Shown: one piece after another, positions 40,405-48,939 of the stretch
Layout: each line of letters opens with the position of its first letter
Numbering within the stretch: position 1 is the stretch's first letter
DNA from: Treponema sp. UBA3813
GTDB lineage: Bacteria; Spirochaetota; Spirochaetia; Treponematales; Treponemataceae
Length of the DNA stretch: 64,000 bases
Assembly (NCBI GenBank): GCA_002368605.1
Contig: DFEB01000019.1
Coordinates: forward strand, 97,111-161,110
Direction of reading: 5' to 3'
Notes under the pieces: generated by a model
Databases searched by the model: none
What the model was told of the DNA's origin: nothing
The model's input: the letters and a program-made list of their open reading frames with translations, nothing else
Position numbers and translations under genes: made by a program

Positions 40405-40825
40405 TAGATTCCTTTTCCCAGATTTCACAAAGTCTCTCGTCTATAGCTTCGATAATATGTCCTTTTTTGAAGCTGATTTTCTTTTCGGTCAGCAGATTAA
40501 GATAAAAGAAAACTTCCGTTAGTTTGTTTCCCACTTTTCCTTTTACTTTCACTTGGGGATTTATAATCAAGCGCGAGAGGAAAACCATTCCAACCAAGAT
40601 TCCGCTCCTTCGTAAGCCAAGCAAAAGTGAGTCCGAAGTGATTCTAAAACTACCGATTGATAGCAAAACTTCCCCCGACGGTGCCAAAAGTGCAAAAAAT
40701 GTAACAAAAATTACGATAAAGAGCGAAGGCAAAAGCCGAATCCGGCGACCTTTCACACAGGCAAGAATGAAAAAAATCAGCACGAAAAGCCAGACAGCGG
40801 CTGTCAAAAGTATTTCAGATTTCAT
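40394..40825 (-). CDS. Small membrane protein, possibly EcfT/CbiQ-like
   Basis: About 143 residues from the ATG at 40825, which has GGAG eight nt upstream and overlaps the previous gene by 11 nt. Three hydrophobic segments (LLTAAVWLFVLIFFILAC; LPSLFIVIFVTFFALLAP; SGILVGMVFLSRLII) are followed by a soluble tail. The order LLSIGSFRITSDSLLLGLRRSGILVG resembles the T component of ECF transporters, although it is far shorter. Directly upstream is an S-component-like membrane protein. The similarity is weak and no ATPase gene is near. Confidence 0.5.
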   Translation of the reverse strand: MKSEILLTAAVWLFVLIFFILACVKGRRIRLLPSLFIVIFVTFFALLAPSGEVLLSIGSFRITSDSLLLGLRRSGILVGMVFLSRLIINPQVKVKGKVGNKLTEVFFYLNLLTEKKISFKKGHIIEAIDERLCEIWEKESTTC

Positions 40826-41399
40826 CAGATTTCTCCACATCAGATTTTGTGGCAGTCTCGGAAAAATCCGTCAAAAGCCCCTTAAACCAATTCGACTTCT
40901 GCATAAAAAGTTCGGCGAAAATCCCCAGAAGAAGACCTGTAATCAAACCTGATACAAGCAGAATCGGCGCGATATACTTTGCATTTTCTCCAAACAAAAT
41001 AAATCTAGCCAAAAAAAGCTGGGCAAAAGTGCTTGCAAGCGAACCGAAAAGAGTTATTCCCACAGCGGAAATAGAAAATAACTTCCGTTCGTTAGTTTCA
41101 TTCCTACGGTGATTTCCGCACAAAGCATACAATCCCATCATCGCAAGAGCGGAAGCAAATGACCCGCCCGAAGAAAACAAAAAAACATAGGTAAAAAGCG
41201 TTCCCGAAATAATTCCCTGAGCCAAGACTTTAAATAAAACCAAAAGCAAAATCTTTCTTGATGGAAGAAAAAAAAGCGCAAGGATTACAGGAAGATTCGC
41301 AAGTCCCAGTCGCAAAAACGGCAGAGGCTTGGGAATCGCGTTTTCAATCGCGGCGAGGAAAAGGCAAAGCGCGGCAAGAAAAGAAACAAGTTTTTTCAT
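40815..41399 (-). CDS. Gx transporter / heptaprenyl diphosphate synthase component I family membrane protein
   Basis: 194 residues with five or six membrane helices. The start (LAALCLFLAAIENAIPKPLPFLRLGLANLPVI) is the signature of PF07456, where PxPFLRLGLAN lies in the first loop; the family resembles ECF S components and is often seen beside FMN- or quinone-related genes. The C-terminus (TDFSETATKSDVEKSDEI) is soluble. It lies two nt after a lipoprotein gene and overlaps the EcfT-like gene, so the three are one operon. Substrate unknown. Confidence 0.8.
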   Translation of the reverse strand: MKKLVSFLAALCLFLAAIENAIPKPLPFLRLGLANLPVILALFFLPSRKILLLVLFKVLAQGIISGTLFTYVFLFSSGGSFASALAMMGLYALCGNHRRNETNERKLFSISAVGITLFGSLASTFAQLFLARFILFGENAKYIAPILLVSGLITGLLLGIFAELFMQKSNWFKGLLTDFSETATKSDVEKSDEI

Positions 41400-41401
41400 T
41401 A

Positions 41402-42307
41402 TTACTTGAAAGGATCTTTAGATTGGTCTACGGTCAAAAGTTCATCCACATTCACGCCAAAAGACATTCTTTGCATCGATTTTAGCACTTCCTGATAACT
41501 GTTCGTCTGAGTTTCAGTTTTTTGCGCGTTCAGGGCTGCCAGAACTTTCTGACAAGGCTTATACTTCGCCGCTCTCGCAAAGAGTTCATTTCGGGGAACT
41601 GCCCGCTTCGTAACTTTCAATTCCTCGGCAATCTGGCTTACAACAATATCATCAATTTTTGTACTGATTGAAGCCGAGGAAACAAAAGCCTGGCGAACGG
41701 AGTTTTCAGCCGAATCATAAAAAAAGACTTTTATGGCATTTTGATTTTCAGAAGGATTTTCCCCTTGAGATTTTGAGACTGCAATAAGTGAGGCAAATTT
41801 TAGAGGACTCTGGGGGCTGCTCATTTTTTCGGTCAAAGCCGGATCAGCATACAAAAAGGCTTTTTCAATGGCCACTGCATTTTCGCAATTCAGGGCAAAA
41901 ACTGACTTATCGAGCCAAAAATCCATATTCTCATGCACAACATGCACATAGCCTGTGCCCTTTTGGGAAGTTTGAGCGCTTTTGTCTGCGTTTTCAGTTG
42001 AATCAGAACTATCGTTAGTTTGTTCTAGTCCAACCTCCCCCTTTTCTGGAATAAATTTTTCATCAATCAAGCCGTCTATTTCGAGAACAGAAATTTCTGC
42101 GCCGGCAGAAAGTTTAATCACGGGATGCATTTCAAAATCTCGCCCATAAAGACAAAGTTCGCCCTTTTTGGCAAGAATTTTTCCTTCAACGAAAGTCTCA
42201 ACGGGAATCGGCTCAACGGCTTCAGAATCTTCTGTAAGTGCAGATTTTTCACAAGAAATAAAAATGCTTAATATAGCCGCAAAAAAAATAAATGCATACG
42301 ATTTCAT
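41402..42307 (-). CDS. Lipoprotein with SH3-like domain, first gene of a membrane operon
   Basis: 301 residues. Signal peptide with lipobox SIFISC (C19). Two strand-rich regions with an SH3-like look follow (GELCLYGRDFEMHPVIKLSAGAEISVLE; TGYVHVVHENMDFWLDKS), separated by a Ser/Asp/Glu-rich linker, then AVAIEKAFLYADPALTEKM as in bacterial SH3-type domains. No Shine-Dalgarno site is visible. Its coupling with the Gx-transporter-family gene suggests that the lipoprotein serves the same envelope function. Family not firmly assigned. Confidence 0.65.
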   Translation of the reverse strand: MKSYAFIFFAAILSIFISCEKSALTEDSEAVEPIPVETFVEGKILAKKGELCLYGRDFEMHPVIKLSAGAEISVLEIDGLIDEKFIPEKGEVGLEQTNDSSDSTENADKSAQTSQKGTGYVHVVHENMDFWLDKSVFALNCENAVAIEKAFLYADPALTEKMSSPQSPLKFASLIAVSKSQGENPSENQNAIKVFFYDSAENSVRQAFVSSASISTKIDDIVVSQIAEELKVTKRAVPRNELFARAAKYKPCQKVLAALNAQKTETQTNSYQEVLKSMQRMSFGVNVDELLTVDQSKDPFK

Positions 42308-42353
42308 GCTATTATTTTCGGCATTTTAAAAAGAATTGTGAATAAAAGGGCGC

Positions 42354-42440
42354 TCCCCTTCGGGTCAGGCTTTCCGCCGTTCCGTGCTAACGCACTTCAT
42401 TCCTCCGGAACGCCTGCGGCGCGGCTACAATCCTTAGCGC
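42354..42440. repeat. Dispersed GC-rich repeat, family B (copy 3)
   Basis: From CCCCTTCGGGTCAGGCTTTC to CTACAATCCTTAGCGC. It fills the gap between the lipoprotein gene and the purA terminator and aligns with 2293-2371 and, reversed, 25251-25344. Confidence 0.75.
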
Positions 42441-42470
42441 AAAAAAAACGCACCCCGATTGAGGTGCGTT
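42441..42470 (-). terminator. Terminator of purA
   Basis: On the minus strand AACGCACC, loop, GGTGCGTT followed by a run of T. Confidence 0.85.
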
Positions 42471-42506
42471 CTTGCCGTCCGCATTCTTGCAGACAATTTT
42501 CTTAAT

Positions 42507-43733
42507 TTATTTGCTCCAAGGGTTCTTACGGATGAATGTCTCGTTGCGCTCGTAGCCTACTGAGATGATGCCGACTTCGGTTTTTGTGTAGTCTTCGATG
42601 AATTCTACATAGTCGCGAGCTTCTTTTGGAAGCTCTTCGTAAGAACGGCATTCCTTGAGGCTCTTCTTCCAGCCCTTGAACTTTTTGAGGACAGGTTTTG
42701 CCTTTTCCATTGCAGGAACGCTTGCCGGGAAGTCAGTGACGATTTTGCCGTCGATTTCGTAAGAAACGCAGGCTTCGATTTCGTCAAATGTGTCGTAAAT
42801 GTCAAGATGGGTAAGAACCAAAGAATCGATTGAGTTTGTGATGCAGGCATAGCGGAGAGCAACCAGGTCAAGATAACCGCAGCGGCGGGCGCGGCCGGTC
42901 GTTACACCGTATTCACGGCCAGTTTTGCGCACATACTCGCAAAGCTCGCCTTCGCTCTCATTGTTGAACTCTGTCGGCATTGGGCCGTTTCCAACTCGTG
43001 TCTGATAAGCTTTGAAAACACCGAGGATTTTATCCAAATCTTTAGGGCCGATTCCGCAGCCAGTTGCAGCGCCTGCTGAACAAGAAGCACCTGAAGAAAC
43101 ATAAGGATATGTTCCCGAATCGATGTCCAGCATTGCGCCCTGAGCGCCCTCAAAGAGGATATTCTCGTTGCGGTATTCGTACATCTTAGCTGTCAAATCG
43201 ACGCGCATTTCAATGAGTTTGTCTTTGTATTTGTTGAGATATTCGAGATTTTCGCCCTCGAACTCAGCCATTTTCTCCGGCCAGTCAAGGTCTGCCAGGC
43301 GGAGACCATCTCGGTGTGCTTTTTCTGAGTATGCGATGCCGATTCCGCGGCCAGTTGTTCCGATTGGGCGTTTGCGGCTTGCGTCCCGGTCTTTGTCCAT
43401 CTGGCGGTAGCCCGGAAGAATGATGTGGGCACGGTCAGAAATGAAAACACGGCCTTCCCAGTTGATGCCATTGTCTTTGAGCATCTGAAGCTCGTTGAAA
43501 AGTGCCTCCGGGTCGATAACCATGCCGGCTCCGAGGAAAACTGATTTGTTCGGGTAAAGGATTCCAGACGGAACCTGATGAAGAGCAAACTGCTTGCCAT
43601 CTACGACGATTGTGTGGCCAGCGTTTGGACCGCCTGCATAGCGGACGACATATTTAGCGTCTTCTGCCAAGTAATCAACAATCTTTCCTTTTCCTTCGTC
43701 GCCCCACTGAGCACCGATTACAACGACCTTCAT
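42507..43733 (-). CDS. purA: Adenylosuccinate synthetase
   Basis: 408 residues from the ATG at 43733 (MKVVVIGAQWGDEGKGKIVD); GGGGG lies six nt upstream. It joins IMP and aspartate with GTP in AMP synthesis. GDEGKGK is the P-loop, GPNAGHTI the IMP loop, SDRAHIILPGYRQMD and GTTGRGIGIAYSEK the switch segments, and TTGRARRCGYLDL the aspartate/GTP loop. All active-site motifs are present. Monocistronic with its own terminator. Confidence 0.97.
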   Translation of the reverse strand: MKVVVIGAQWGDEGKGKIVDYLAEDAKYVVRYAGGPNAGHTIVVDGKQFALHQVPSGILYPNKSVFLGAGMVIDPEALFNELQMLKDNGINWEGRVFISDRAHIILPGYRQMDKDRDASRKRPIGTTGRGIGIAYSEKAHRDGLRLADLDWPEKMAEFEGENLEYLNKYKDKLIEMRVDLTAKMYEYRNENILFEGAQGAMLDIDSGTYPYVSSGASCSAGAATGCGIGPKDLDKILGVFKAYQTRVGNGPMPTEFNNESEGELCEYVRKTGREYGVTTGRARRCGYLDLVALRYACITNSIDSLVLTHLDIYDTFDEIEACVSYEIDGKIVTDFPASVPAMEKAKPVLKKFKGWKKSLKECRSYEELPKEARDYVEFIEDYTKTEVGIISVGYERNETFIRKNPWSK

Positions 43734-43834
43734 AAAAGCCCCCAAAATGGATTAGCCGAGCAAAAATTCTCAGCACAAAATACAGAAGATTTTAGCACAA
43801 AGAGCATTTTGTTTCAATGAAGCTATATACAAGC

Positions 43835-43872
43835 AAAAAAAATCCCCCGCAAATTCATATTTCACGGGGGAT
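43835..43872 (-). terminator. Terminator of the SGNH hydrolase gene
   Basis: On the minus strand ATCCCCCG, 15-nt loop, CGGGGGAT then eight T. Confidence 0.85.
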
Positions 43873-43901
43873 TATAAGGCGCAATTCACTTCGCCCTAAT
43901 T

Positions 43902-45602
43902 TTATTTAGTGTTCTTTTTCTTTTTGAGAACGATAAAACAAAGTGCCGCAAGAACAAAAACGATAATCACGATAATGATTGCTTTCGAAGCTCCTGCGCC
44001 ACCTGCTGAACCAGAACCCGCATAGCTGAGAGAAAGGTTTGTAAATTCAACATAACAGTTGCGTGATGTAAATGCACCGACATACATGTTTTCTTTATCG
44101 AATTCACCCAAGTTGATTTCGTATGTAACAGGCTCTTCTTTTCCGTATTTGACAGTAAATTCAGAACCCTTCTTTACAATTGAAAGATCAACGACTGTAT
44201 CTTTAACAGGAACTGACTCAACAACATGCTCATTTTCATTCAAAGCCGCATCGATTCGGGCATATCCTGCAGACCAGTTCTCATTTTTTACTTTAAGAGG
44301 CGCTGCTGCAACATAGTTGCTGTTAAAACCTGCTACATTGTCATCGATGAGAACATTATCTCTAGCCATAAGACCGAATGAAACCTGATTGTTTGATTTA
44401 AAGTTGAGAACTTTTGCAGTTGCTTTAATTGTGAAGTCTTTATCAATTGGCAATTTCTGGAAATAGAACAAGATTCCGTCTTCTGAAGAAGCAATTTTAC
44501 CAACATCTTTACTTCCGTCTTTTTTACCAGAGTGCATGATAACTCCGGTTTCTGTTTCTTCAATTCCGAAATATTCAGGATTAGAAGCGTTTGTTGCACC
44601 ACCAATGTTACCAAATGCAGAACCCCACCACGGATCTTTTGTTACAAAGACTGAACTCTTTTCTGAAGGAGCTCCAAAGCCAGGCTCTACATAAGATGGA
44701 TTTTTGAGTGCTTCAAGATTGTAAGTTGGCTCTGGAAGATTTGCAACGAGGAAACCTTTGAAAGTCGCATCTTTTGAGGCGATATCTTCAACAAGCATTT
44801 TAGCAACAACTGCGGCACCATAAGCATTCAAGTGTGTTGTATCAAGAGATGCTTCTTTTGAGCCAGTCATAGCATGAAACTTCTTCGCATCTGCACCAAC
44901 TTTTTCATAAAGAGCTTTTGTGTTTTCAGTCTGATCGGCAACAATGATTTTAAGTTCTGCTCCCAAATCACGGATTGCTTCTGGATAATCACCGCCTGGG
45001 AATTTTTCATCACCAGTTGTGACATGAACGACCGAACCTGTGTACTCACCAGTTTTGCTCATGCGAACGATTGGTGTTACAAGAATTGGAGTTGCGCCTG
45101 CATCCTGTGCAAGTTTTACATAGTTATAATAAAGAGAATTCTGGAATGAACCGGCATCATCTTTTCCAGCGTTTGGATCTGTATAGCGCTCTGCCTCAAG
45201 TTTTTCGTCGTTGTGACCGAAAGCAATGATGAGATAGTCCCCCTTACGAATATTCTTTTTGAGAAGATCATAATTTTTTGCTGAGCCAGGGTCTGAGATA
45301 AAACTTGTTGAAGAACGACCGCTGACAGCCAAGTTTACAACAGCGGCTTTTGATGAATCGAGATAATCCTGAACTTTTGTACCAAATCCAAAGCGAGGAA
45401 TATAATACGGATCATTGAAAGGTGAAGCAGTTGAATCACCAACAATAAAGATTCGTGAAAGACCACTTGCATCAGGTACAGCAATTTCTGTAGCAACGAC
45501 AGCTTCTGTTTTTTCAAGTTTAGCTGTTGCGGCATCCTGTGCGAATGAAGAGAAAGAAAGTCCTGCAATCAAAGCAAGACTAGCGAAAAGAAGTTTTTTC
45601 AT
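43902..45602 (-). CDS. Membrane-anchored SGNH/GDSL hydrolase (rhamnogalacturonan acetylesterase-like)
   Basis: 566 residues. A signal peptide (1-21, SFSSFAQ) is followed by an SGNH hydrolase domain (~50-290): IFIVGDSTAS (nucleophile Ser), NLAVSGRSS, IIAFGHND and LDTTHLNAYGA (Asp/His), the order of rhamnogalacturonan acetylesterases that deacetylate pectin. A beta-sandwich of ~200 residues follows (FYFQKLPIDKDFTIKAT ... YVGAFTSRNCYVEFTNLSLSY), similar to carbohydrate-binding or concanavalin-like domains. The end is a Gly/Ser/Ala linker, a membrane helix (AIIIVIIVFVLAALCFIVL) and KKKKNTK. The C-terminal anchor is unusual for such enzymes in a diderm. Confidence 0.85.
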   Translation of the reverse strand: MKKLLFASLALIAGLSFSSFAQDAATAKLEKTEAVVATEIAVPDASGLSRIFIVGDSTASPFNDPYYIPRFGFGTKVQDYLDSSKAAVVNLAVSGRSSTSFISDPGSAKNYDLLKKNIRKGDYLIIAFGHNDEKLEAERYTDPNAGKDDAGSFQNSLYYNYVKLAQDAGATPILVTPIVRMSKTGEYTGSVVHVTTGDEKFPGGDYPEAIRDLGAELKIIVADQTENTKALYEKVGADAKKFHAMTGSKEASLDTTHLNAYGAAVVAKMLVEDIASKDATFKGFLVANLPEPTYNLEALKNPSYVEPGFGAPSEKSSVFVTKDPWWGSAFGNIGGATNASNPEYFGIEETETGVIMHSGKKDGSKDVGKIASSEDGILFYFQKLPIDKDFTIKATAKVLNFKSNNQVSFGLMARDNVLIDDNVAGFNSNYVAAAPLKVKNENWSAGYARIDAALNENEHVVESVPVKDTVVDLSIVKKGSEFTVKYGKEEPVTYEINLGEFDKENMYVGAFTSRNCYVEFTNLSLSYAGSGSAGGAGASKAIIIVIIVFVLAALCFIVLKKKKNTK

Positions 45603-45744
45603 TTCTGTGTCTCCTGATTTTAAAATATACTTCTATTATACAATTCTTGATTTTTAAAAGAAAGACATAAATTTGTCTCTTCCCTTTAAAATCTTCGTAA
45701 TTTCCGATAAAATCTCTTTCAAAATAAAAAGTTAGGAGAAAAAA

Positions 45745-47313
45745 ATGGATTCAGCATTAATCGCAAAAATCATCGCGTTCGTTTTGTATCTCGGATTTAT
45801 GATTTACATCGGACTGCGCAACGCGAGCAAAAACAACAACTCATCGGACTTTTTCTTGGGCGGCCGCAAGGTCGGTCCCTGGGTCACGGCTCTTTCGGCA
45901 GAGGCTTCGGATTCTTCGGCCTGGCTTTTGATGGGCTTGCCCGGCTTGTGTTACCTGGGCGGCGTCAAAGAGACTTTCTGGACGGCTCTGGGTCTTATCG
46001 TGGGAACTTACCTCAACTGGCTTTTCGTGGCAAAACCCCTGCGCAAATGCTCTATTTCTTTCGGTGACTCTATCACGATTCCGGAATTCTTCACCAACCG
46101 ATTCAAGGACAAATCACATGTTCTTTCTGTTCTGTCGGTGATTTTCATCGTTTTCTTCTTTACGATTTACACGGCTTCGGGCTTCGTTGCCTGCGCAAAG
46201 CTCTTCAATTCCGTTTTCGGCCTTCCCTATCATGCGGGGCTTGCAATCGGGCTTCTGGTAATCCTCTGCTATACGATTACTGGCGGCTACACTGCGGTCT
46301 GTACCACGGACTTCGTTCAGGGAACTCTGATTTTCGTCGCTTTCGTGATTTCCGCAACAATCGCGGTTTTCGCTTTGGGCGGACCTAGCGAGGCAATCGC
46401 TCATGTTCAGTCATTCGATGCCCGCGCCCTTGCGAACGACTTCGGCGAGAATATCCGCAAGGCTTTTGAGGGCAACGCTTCTTACAAGGGAATGTCCATC
46501 GCTTCGGCTCTCGCCTGGGGCTTGGGCTACTTCGGAATGCCCCATATCATTGTCCGTTTCATGGGAATCCGCTCAAATGACGAAATAAAAAAAGCCCGCC
46601 GAATCGGCACGGTCTGGATGGTCATTTCTTACATCGGAACTTTCCTCATCGGAACTTTGGGAACGGCCTACCTCTTGAAGCACGGCGTTCTTTTGGGAAC
46701 AGGAGCTGAAAATGTGGTCGTAGAGGGCGTTACTGAATTTGGAGACGCGGAGACTGTATTCAGCGCGACAATGCTCAAAATGTACCCGGCTTTCATCGGC
46801 GGAATCTTCCTCTGCGCGATTCTTGCGGCTTCAATGTCAACGGCAGACAGTCAGCTTTTGGCGGCTTCCAGCGCGGTTGGTCAGGATATTTACAAGGGAA
46901 TCATCAACAAAAACGCGGACGAAAAAACGGTCTTGAATGTAAGCCGCTTCACTGTCTTCATCATCGCCTTGGTTGCCCTTTTCCTTTCACTCAATCCGAA
47001 TTCTTCAATTTTCGGTCTCGTCTCTTATGCTTGGGCAGGATTCGGCGCGACTTTCGGCCCGCTCGTTTTGCTGGCCCTTTACTGGCGGGGCATGACGGCA
47101 AAAGGAGCCATTGCGGGTCTCGTCACGGGATTTGCGGCGGTTGTTTTGTGGCACAATCTTTCTGCAAGCGTACACCCGATTTTCGGCCTTTACGAAATTC
47201 TTCCGGGCTTCGTTATTTGTCTGGTTTTCAGCGTACTGGTTTCAATCCTAGACAAAAACAAAGACGAAAAAATGCTTGAAGAATACGACCGATACAAGGC
47301 TTGGAAACACTAA
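45745..47313 (+). CDS. putP: Sodium/proline symporter
   Basis: 522 residues, SSS family, about 13 membrane helices. DFFLGGRKVGPWVTALSAEASDSSAWLLMGLPG is the N-terminal signature of PutP with the Na+-binding Ser/Ala positions; SITIPEFFTNRF, GGYTAVCTTDFVQG and AASMSTADSQLLAASSA are further family motifs. It takes up proline with sodium. TTAGGAG precedes the ATG. It is divergent from the SGNH hydrolase gene. Confidence 0.93.
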   Translation: MDSALIAKIIAFVLYLGFMIYIGLRNASKNNNSSDFFLGGRKVGPWVTALSAEASDSSAWLLMGLPGLCYLGGVKETFWTALGLIVGTYLNWLFVAKPLRKCSISFGDSITIPEFFTNRFKDKSHVLSVLSVIFIVFFFTIYTASGFVACAKLFNSVFGLPYHAGLAIGLLVILCYTITGGYTAVCTTDFVQGTLIFVAFVISATIAVFALGGPSEAIAHVQSFDARALANDFGENIRKAFEGNASYKGMSIASALAWGLGYFGMPHIIVRFMGIRSNDEIKKARRIGTVWMVISYIGTFLIGTLGTAYLLKHGVLLGTGAENVVVEGVTEFGDAETVFSATMLKMYPAFIGGIFLCAILAASMSTADSQLLAASSAVGQDIYKGIINKNADEKTVLNVSRFTVFIIALVALFLSLNPNSSIFGLVSYAWAGFGATFGPLVLLALYWRGMTAKGAIAGLVTGFAAVVLWHNLSASVHPIFGLYEILPGFVICLVFSVLVSILDKNKDEKMLEEYDRYKAWKH

Positions 47314-47353
47314 GCTGAATTTCTAAAAGCGATTAAAACATACATAAAAACAC

Positions 47354-47421
47354 AATTTGAGATTCGTTCTCATATTGACAAAATCATCGCTCTCGTGTAA
47401 TTTGAGATTCGTTCTCAAATT
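47354..47421 (+). promoter_or_regulatory. Promoter with two Fur/Zur-type operators
   Basis: TTGACA (47375-47380), 17 nt, TAATTT (47398-47403). Two identical dyads TGAGATTCGTTCTCA lie at 47358-47372 and 47403-47417, the second extended to AATTTGAG / CTCAAATT. One sits just upstream of the -35 and one covers the -10/+1 region, as expected for repression by a Fur-family protein when metal is plentiful. Confidence 0.8.
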
Positions 47422-47438
47422 TGAGGCGGTGAGGTTGC

Positions 47439-47744
47439 ATGAAATTCATTTTAAAAGGACAGAAGGAAAAAGTTTCGCTTTGGCTGGCGCTCCTGCTGCT
47501 TGCGTCTCTTTGCCTTTCTGTCTTTTTTGTTCATGCGGATTTTGACCATGACTGCTCAGGTGAGGATTGCCCGGTTTGCGCGGTCATTCAGATGGCAAGG
47601 ACGAATTTCCAGAATCTCAATCCCGCACCTCAAATTTCACTTCAAAATAACACTTTCTTTTTTGCCGTAGTCTCGCGTTTTGCAGTGAATGCGATTCGTG
47701 TATCAAAAACGCCGGTTTCAGAAAAAACCCGTCTCAATAACTGA
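47439..47744 (+). CDS. Small membrane protein of the zinc-uptake unit
   Basis: 101 residues. After a basic start (KFILKGQKEKVS) comes one hydrophobic helix (LWLALLLLASLCLSVFFVHA), then DFDHDCSGEDCPVCAVIQM, a His/Cys cluster suited to metal binding, and a second hydrophobic stretch. It lies directly behind a strong promoter with two Fur/Zur-type operators and before a znuA-like gene, so a part in zinc handling is likely. No family name is known to me. Confidence 0.65.
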   Translation: MKFILKGQKEKVSLWLALLLLASLCLSVFFVHADFDHDCSGEDCPVCAVIQMARTNFQNLNPAPQISLQNNTFFFAVVSRFAVNAIRVSKTPVSEKTRLNN

Positions 47745-47759
47745 TGATTCCCGATTTTA

Positions 47760-47845
47760 CAGATAATGCCGCGCCCGCCGTGTAGCAGTGGCGAAGCCAG
47801 TCGCCTGCGGTAGCAGGGGACCGAGGGCTACTGAGCTGCGGAAGG
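47760..47845. repeat. GC-rich hairpin segment between the small membrane gene and znuA
   Basis: Contains TGGC-gaa-GCCA and CCTGC-ggta-GCAGG hairpins in a GC-rich stretch unlike the surrounding DNA. It may be another dispersed element; it separates the two genes of the zinc unit without a terminator run. Confidence 0.45.
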
Positions 47846-47891
47846 GCGGTTGCCAATAAAACTGCGCCAAAAAAAAATCGAGGAAATGAAT

Positions 47892-48911
47892 ATGAAAAAA
47901 TTACTTGCATTTGCGGGCATTTTGCTTGCCCTTGGAATGGGTTCGGCTTTTGCGAAAAAGGCTTCGAACGAGAATAAAGTTAAAGTCGTGACTACGATTT
48001 TCCCGGAATATGACTGGGTAAAGGAAATCGTCGGTGAAAAGGCTGACGATGTGGATCTTACCCTGCTTTTGAACAACGGCGTGGATTTGCATTCTTACCA
48101 GCCCAGCGTAAAGGACATCGCAAAGATTCAGGACGCGGATATTTTTGTTTATGTCGGCGGTGAAAGCGATGAATGGGTGGACGATGTTCTGAAGAATGTC
48201 AAATCCCCAAATCAGAAAGTAATCAATTTGCTTGAAGTTCTGGGCGACCGGGTTAAGGCAGAGGAAATTGTTGAGGGAATGGAGCATGAACACCATCACG
48301 ATGATGATGAGCATGAGCACGGACATGAGCATGACGGAGATCATCACGATGAACACGACCACGATGACGAGGAAGAACTTGATGAGCATGTCTGGCTTTC
48401 CCTCAAAAATGCCCAGATTCTCACTAGTGCGATTTGTGACGCTCTCTGTCAGGCTAATTCTAAAAATGCAGACATCTATAAGAAAAATTTCGTTTCTTAC
48501 AATAAAAAGCTCGCTGATTTGGACGCAAAATATGAGGCGGCTGTAAAGGCAGCAAGCAAAAATACCCTCCTGTTCGGCGATCGCTTCCCATTCCGCTACC
48601 TCGTGGACGATTACGGCCTTAAATATTACGCGGCATTCAGCGGATGTTCTGCCGAAAGCGAGGCCAGCTTCAAGACAATCGTTTTCCTTTCTGAGAAAGT
48701 GAATGAGCTTGACTTGCAGCGGGTCTGCCAGATTGAAAGCGGTAACGGCAAAATCGCAAAGACCGTGATTTCAAACAGCAAGAACAAAAAGGCGAAAGTG
48801 CTTATTTTTGATTCGCTCCAGTCAACGACGGCCAAGCAGATTAAAAAAGGCGCGACCTATCTCGGCGCAATGGAAAAGAATCTTGAAGTTTTGAAAGAGG
48901 CCTTAAGATAA
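47892..48911 (+). CDS. Zinc ABC transporter substrate-binding protein (ZnuA-like)
   Basis: 339 residues from the ATG at 47892, with GAGG eight nt upstream. Signal peptide 1-21 (LGMGSAFA). Cluster A-I solute-binding fold: VVTTIFPEYDWVKEIVG, HSYQPSVKDI (metal His), DIFVYVGGESDEWVDD, ELDEHVWLSLKN (metal His), LLFGDRFPFRYLVDDYGLKYYAAFSGCSAESEAS. Between the second and third metal ligands is a long His/Asp/Glu loop (HEHHHDDDEHEHGHEHDG and on), characteristic of zinc-specific members. No ATPase or permease gene follows in the window. Confidence 0.92.
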   Translation: MKKLLAFAGILLALGMGSAFAKKASNENKVKVVTTIFPEYDWVKEIVGEKADDVDLTLLLNNGVDLHSYQPSVKDIAKIQDADIFVYVGGESDEWVDDVLKNVKSPNQKVINLLEVLGDRVKAEEIVEGMEHEHHHDDDEHEHGHEHDGDHHDEHDHDDEEELDEHVWLSLKNAQILTSAICDALCQANSKNADIYKKNFVSYNKKLADLDAKYEAAVKAASKNTLLFGDRFPFRYLVDDYGLKYYAAFSGCSAESEASFKTIVFLSEKVNELDLQRVCQIESGNGKIAKTVISNSKNKKAKVLIFDSLQSTTAKQIKKGATYLGAMEKNLEVLKEALR

Positions 48912-48939
48912 ATCTTAAAGACTGACTGAAAGTCTTCCA

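Noticed and set aside
42441-42470. Operator-like dyad after purA
   Set aside because: It is followed on the minus strand by a T run and lies just after the purA stop, so it is a terminator.
48232-48546. Frames overlapping the histidine-rich loop of znuA on both strands
   Set aside because: They are artefacts of the repetitive His/Asp codons in znuA.
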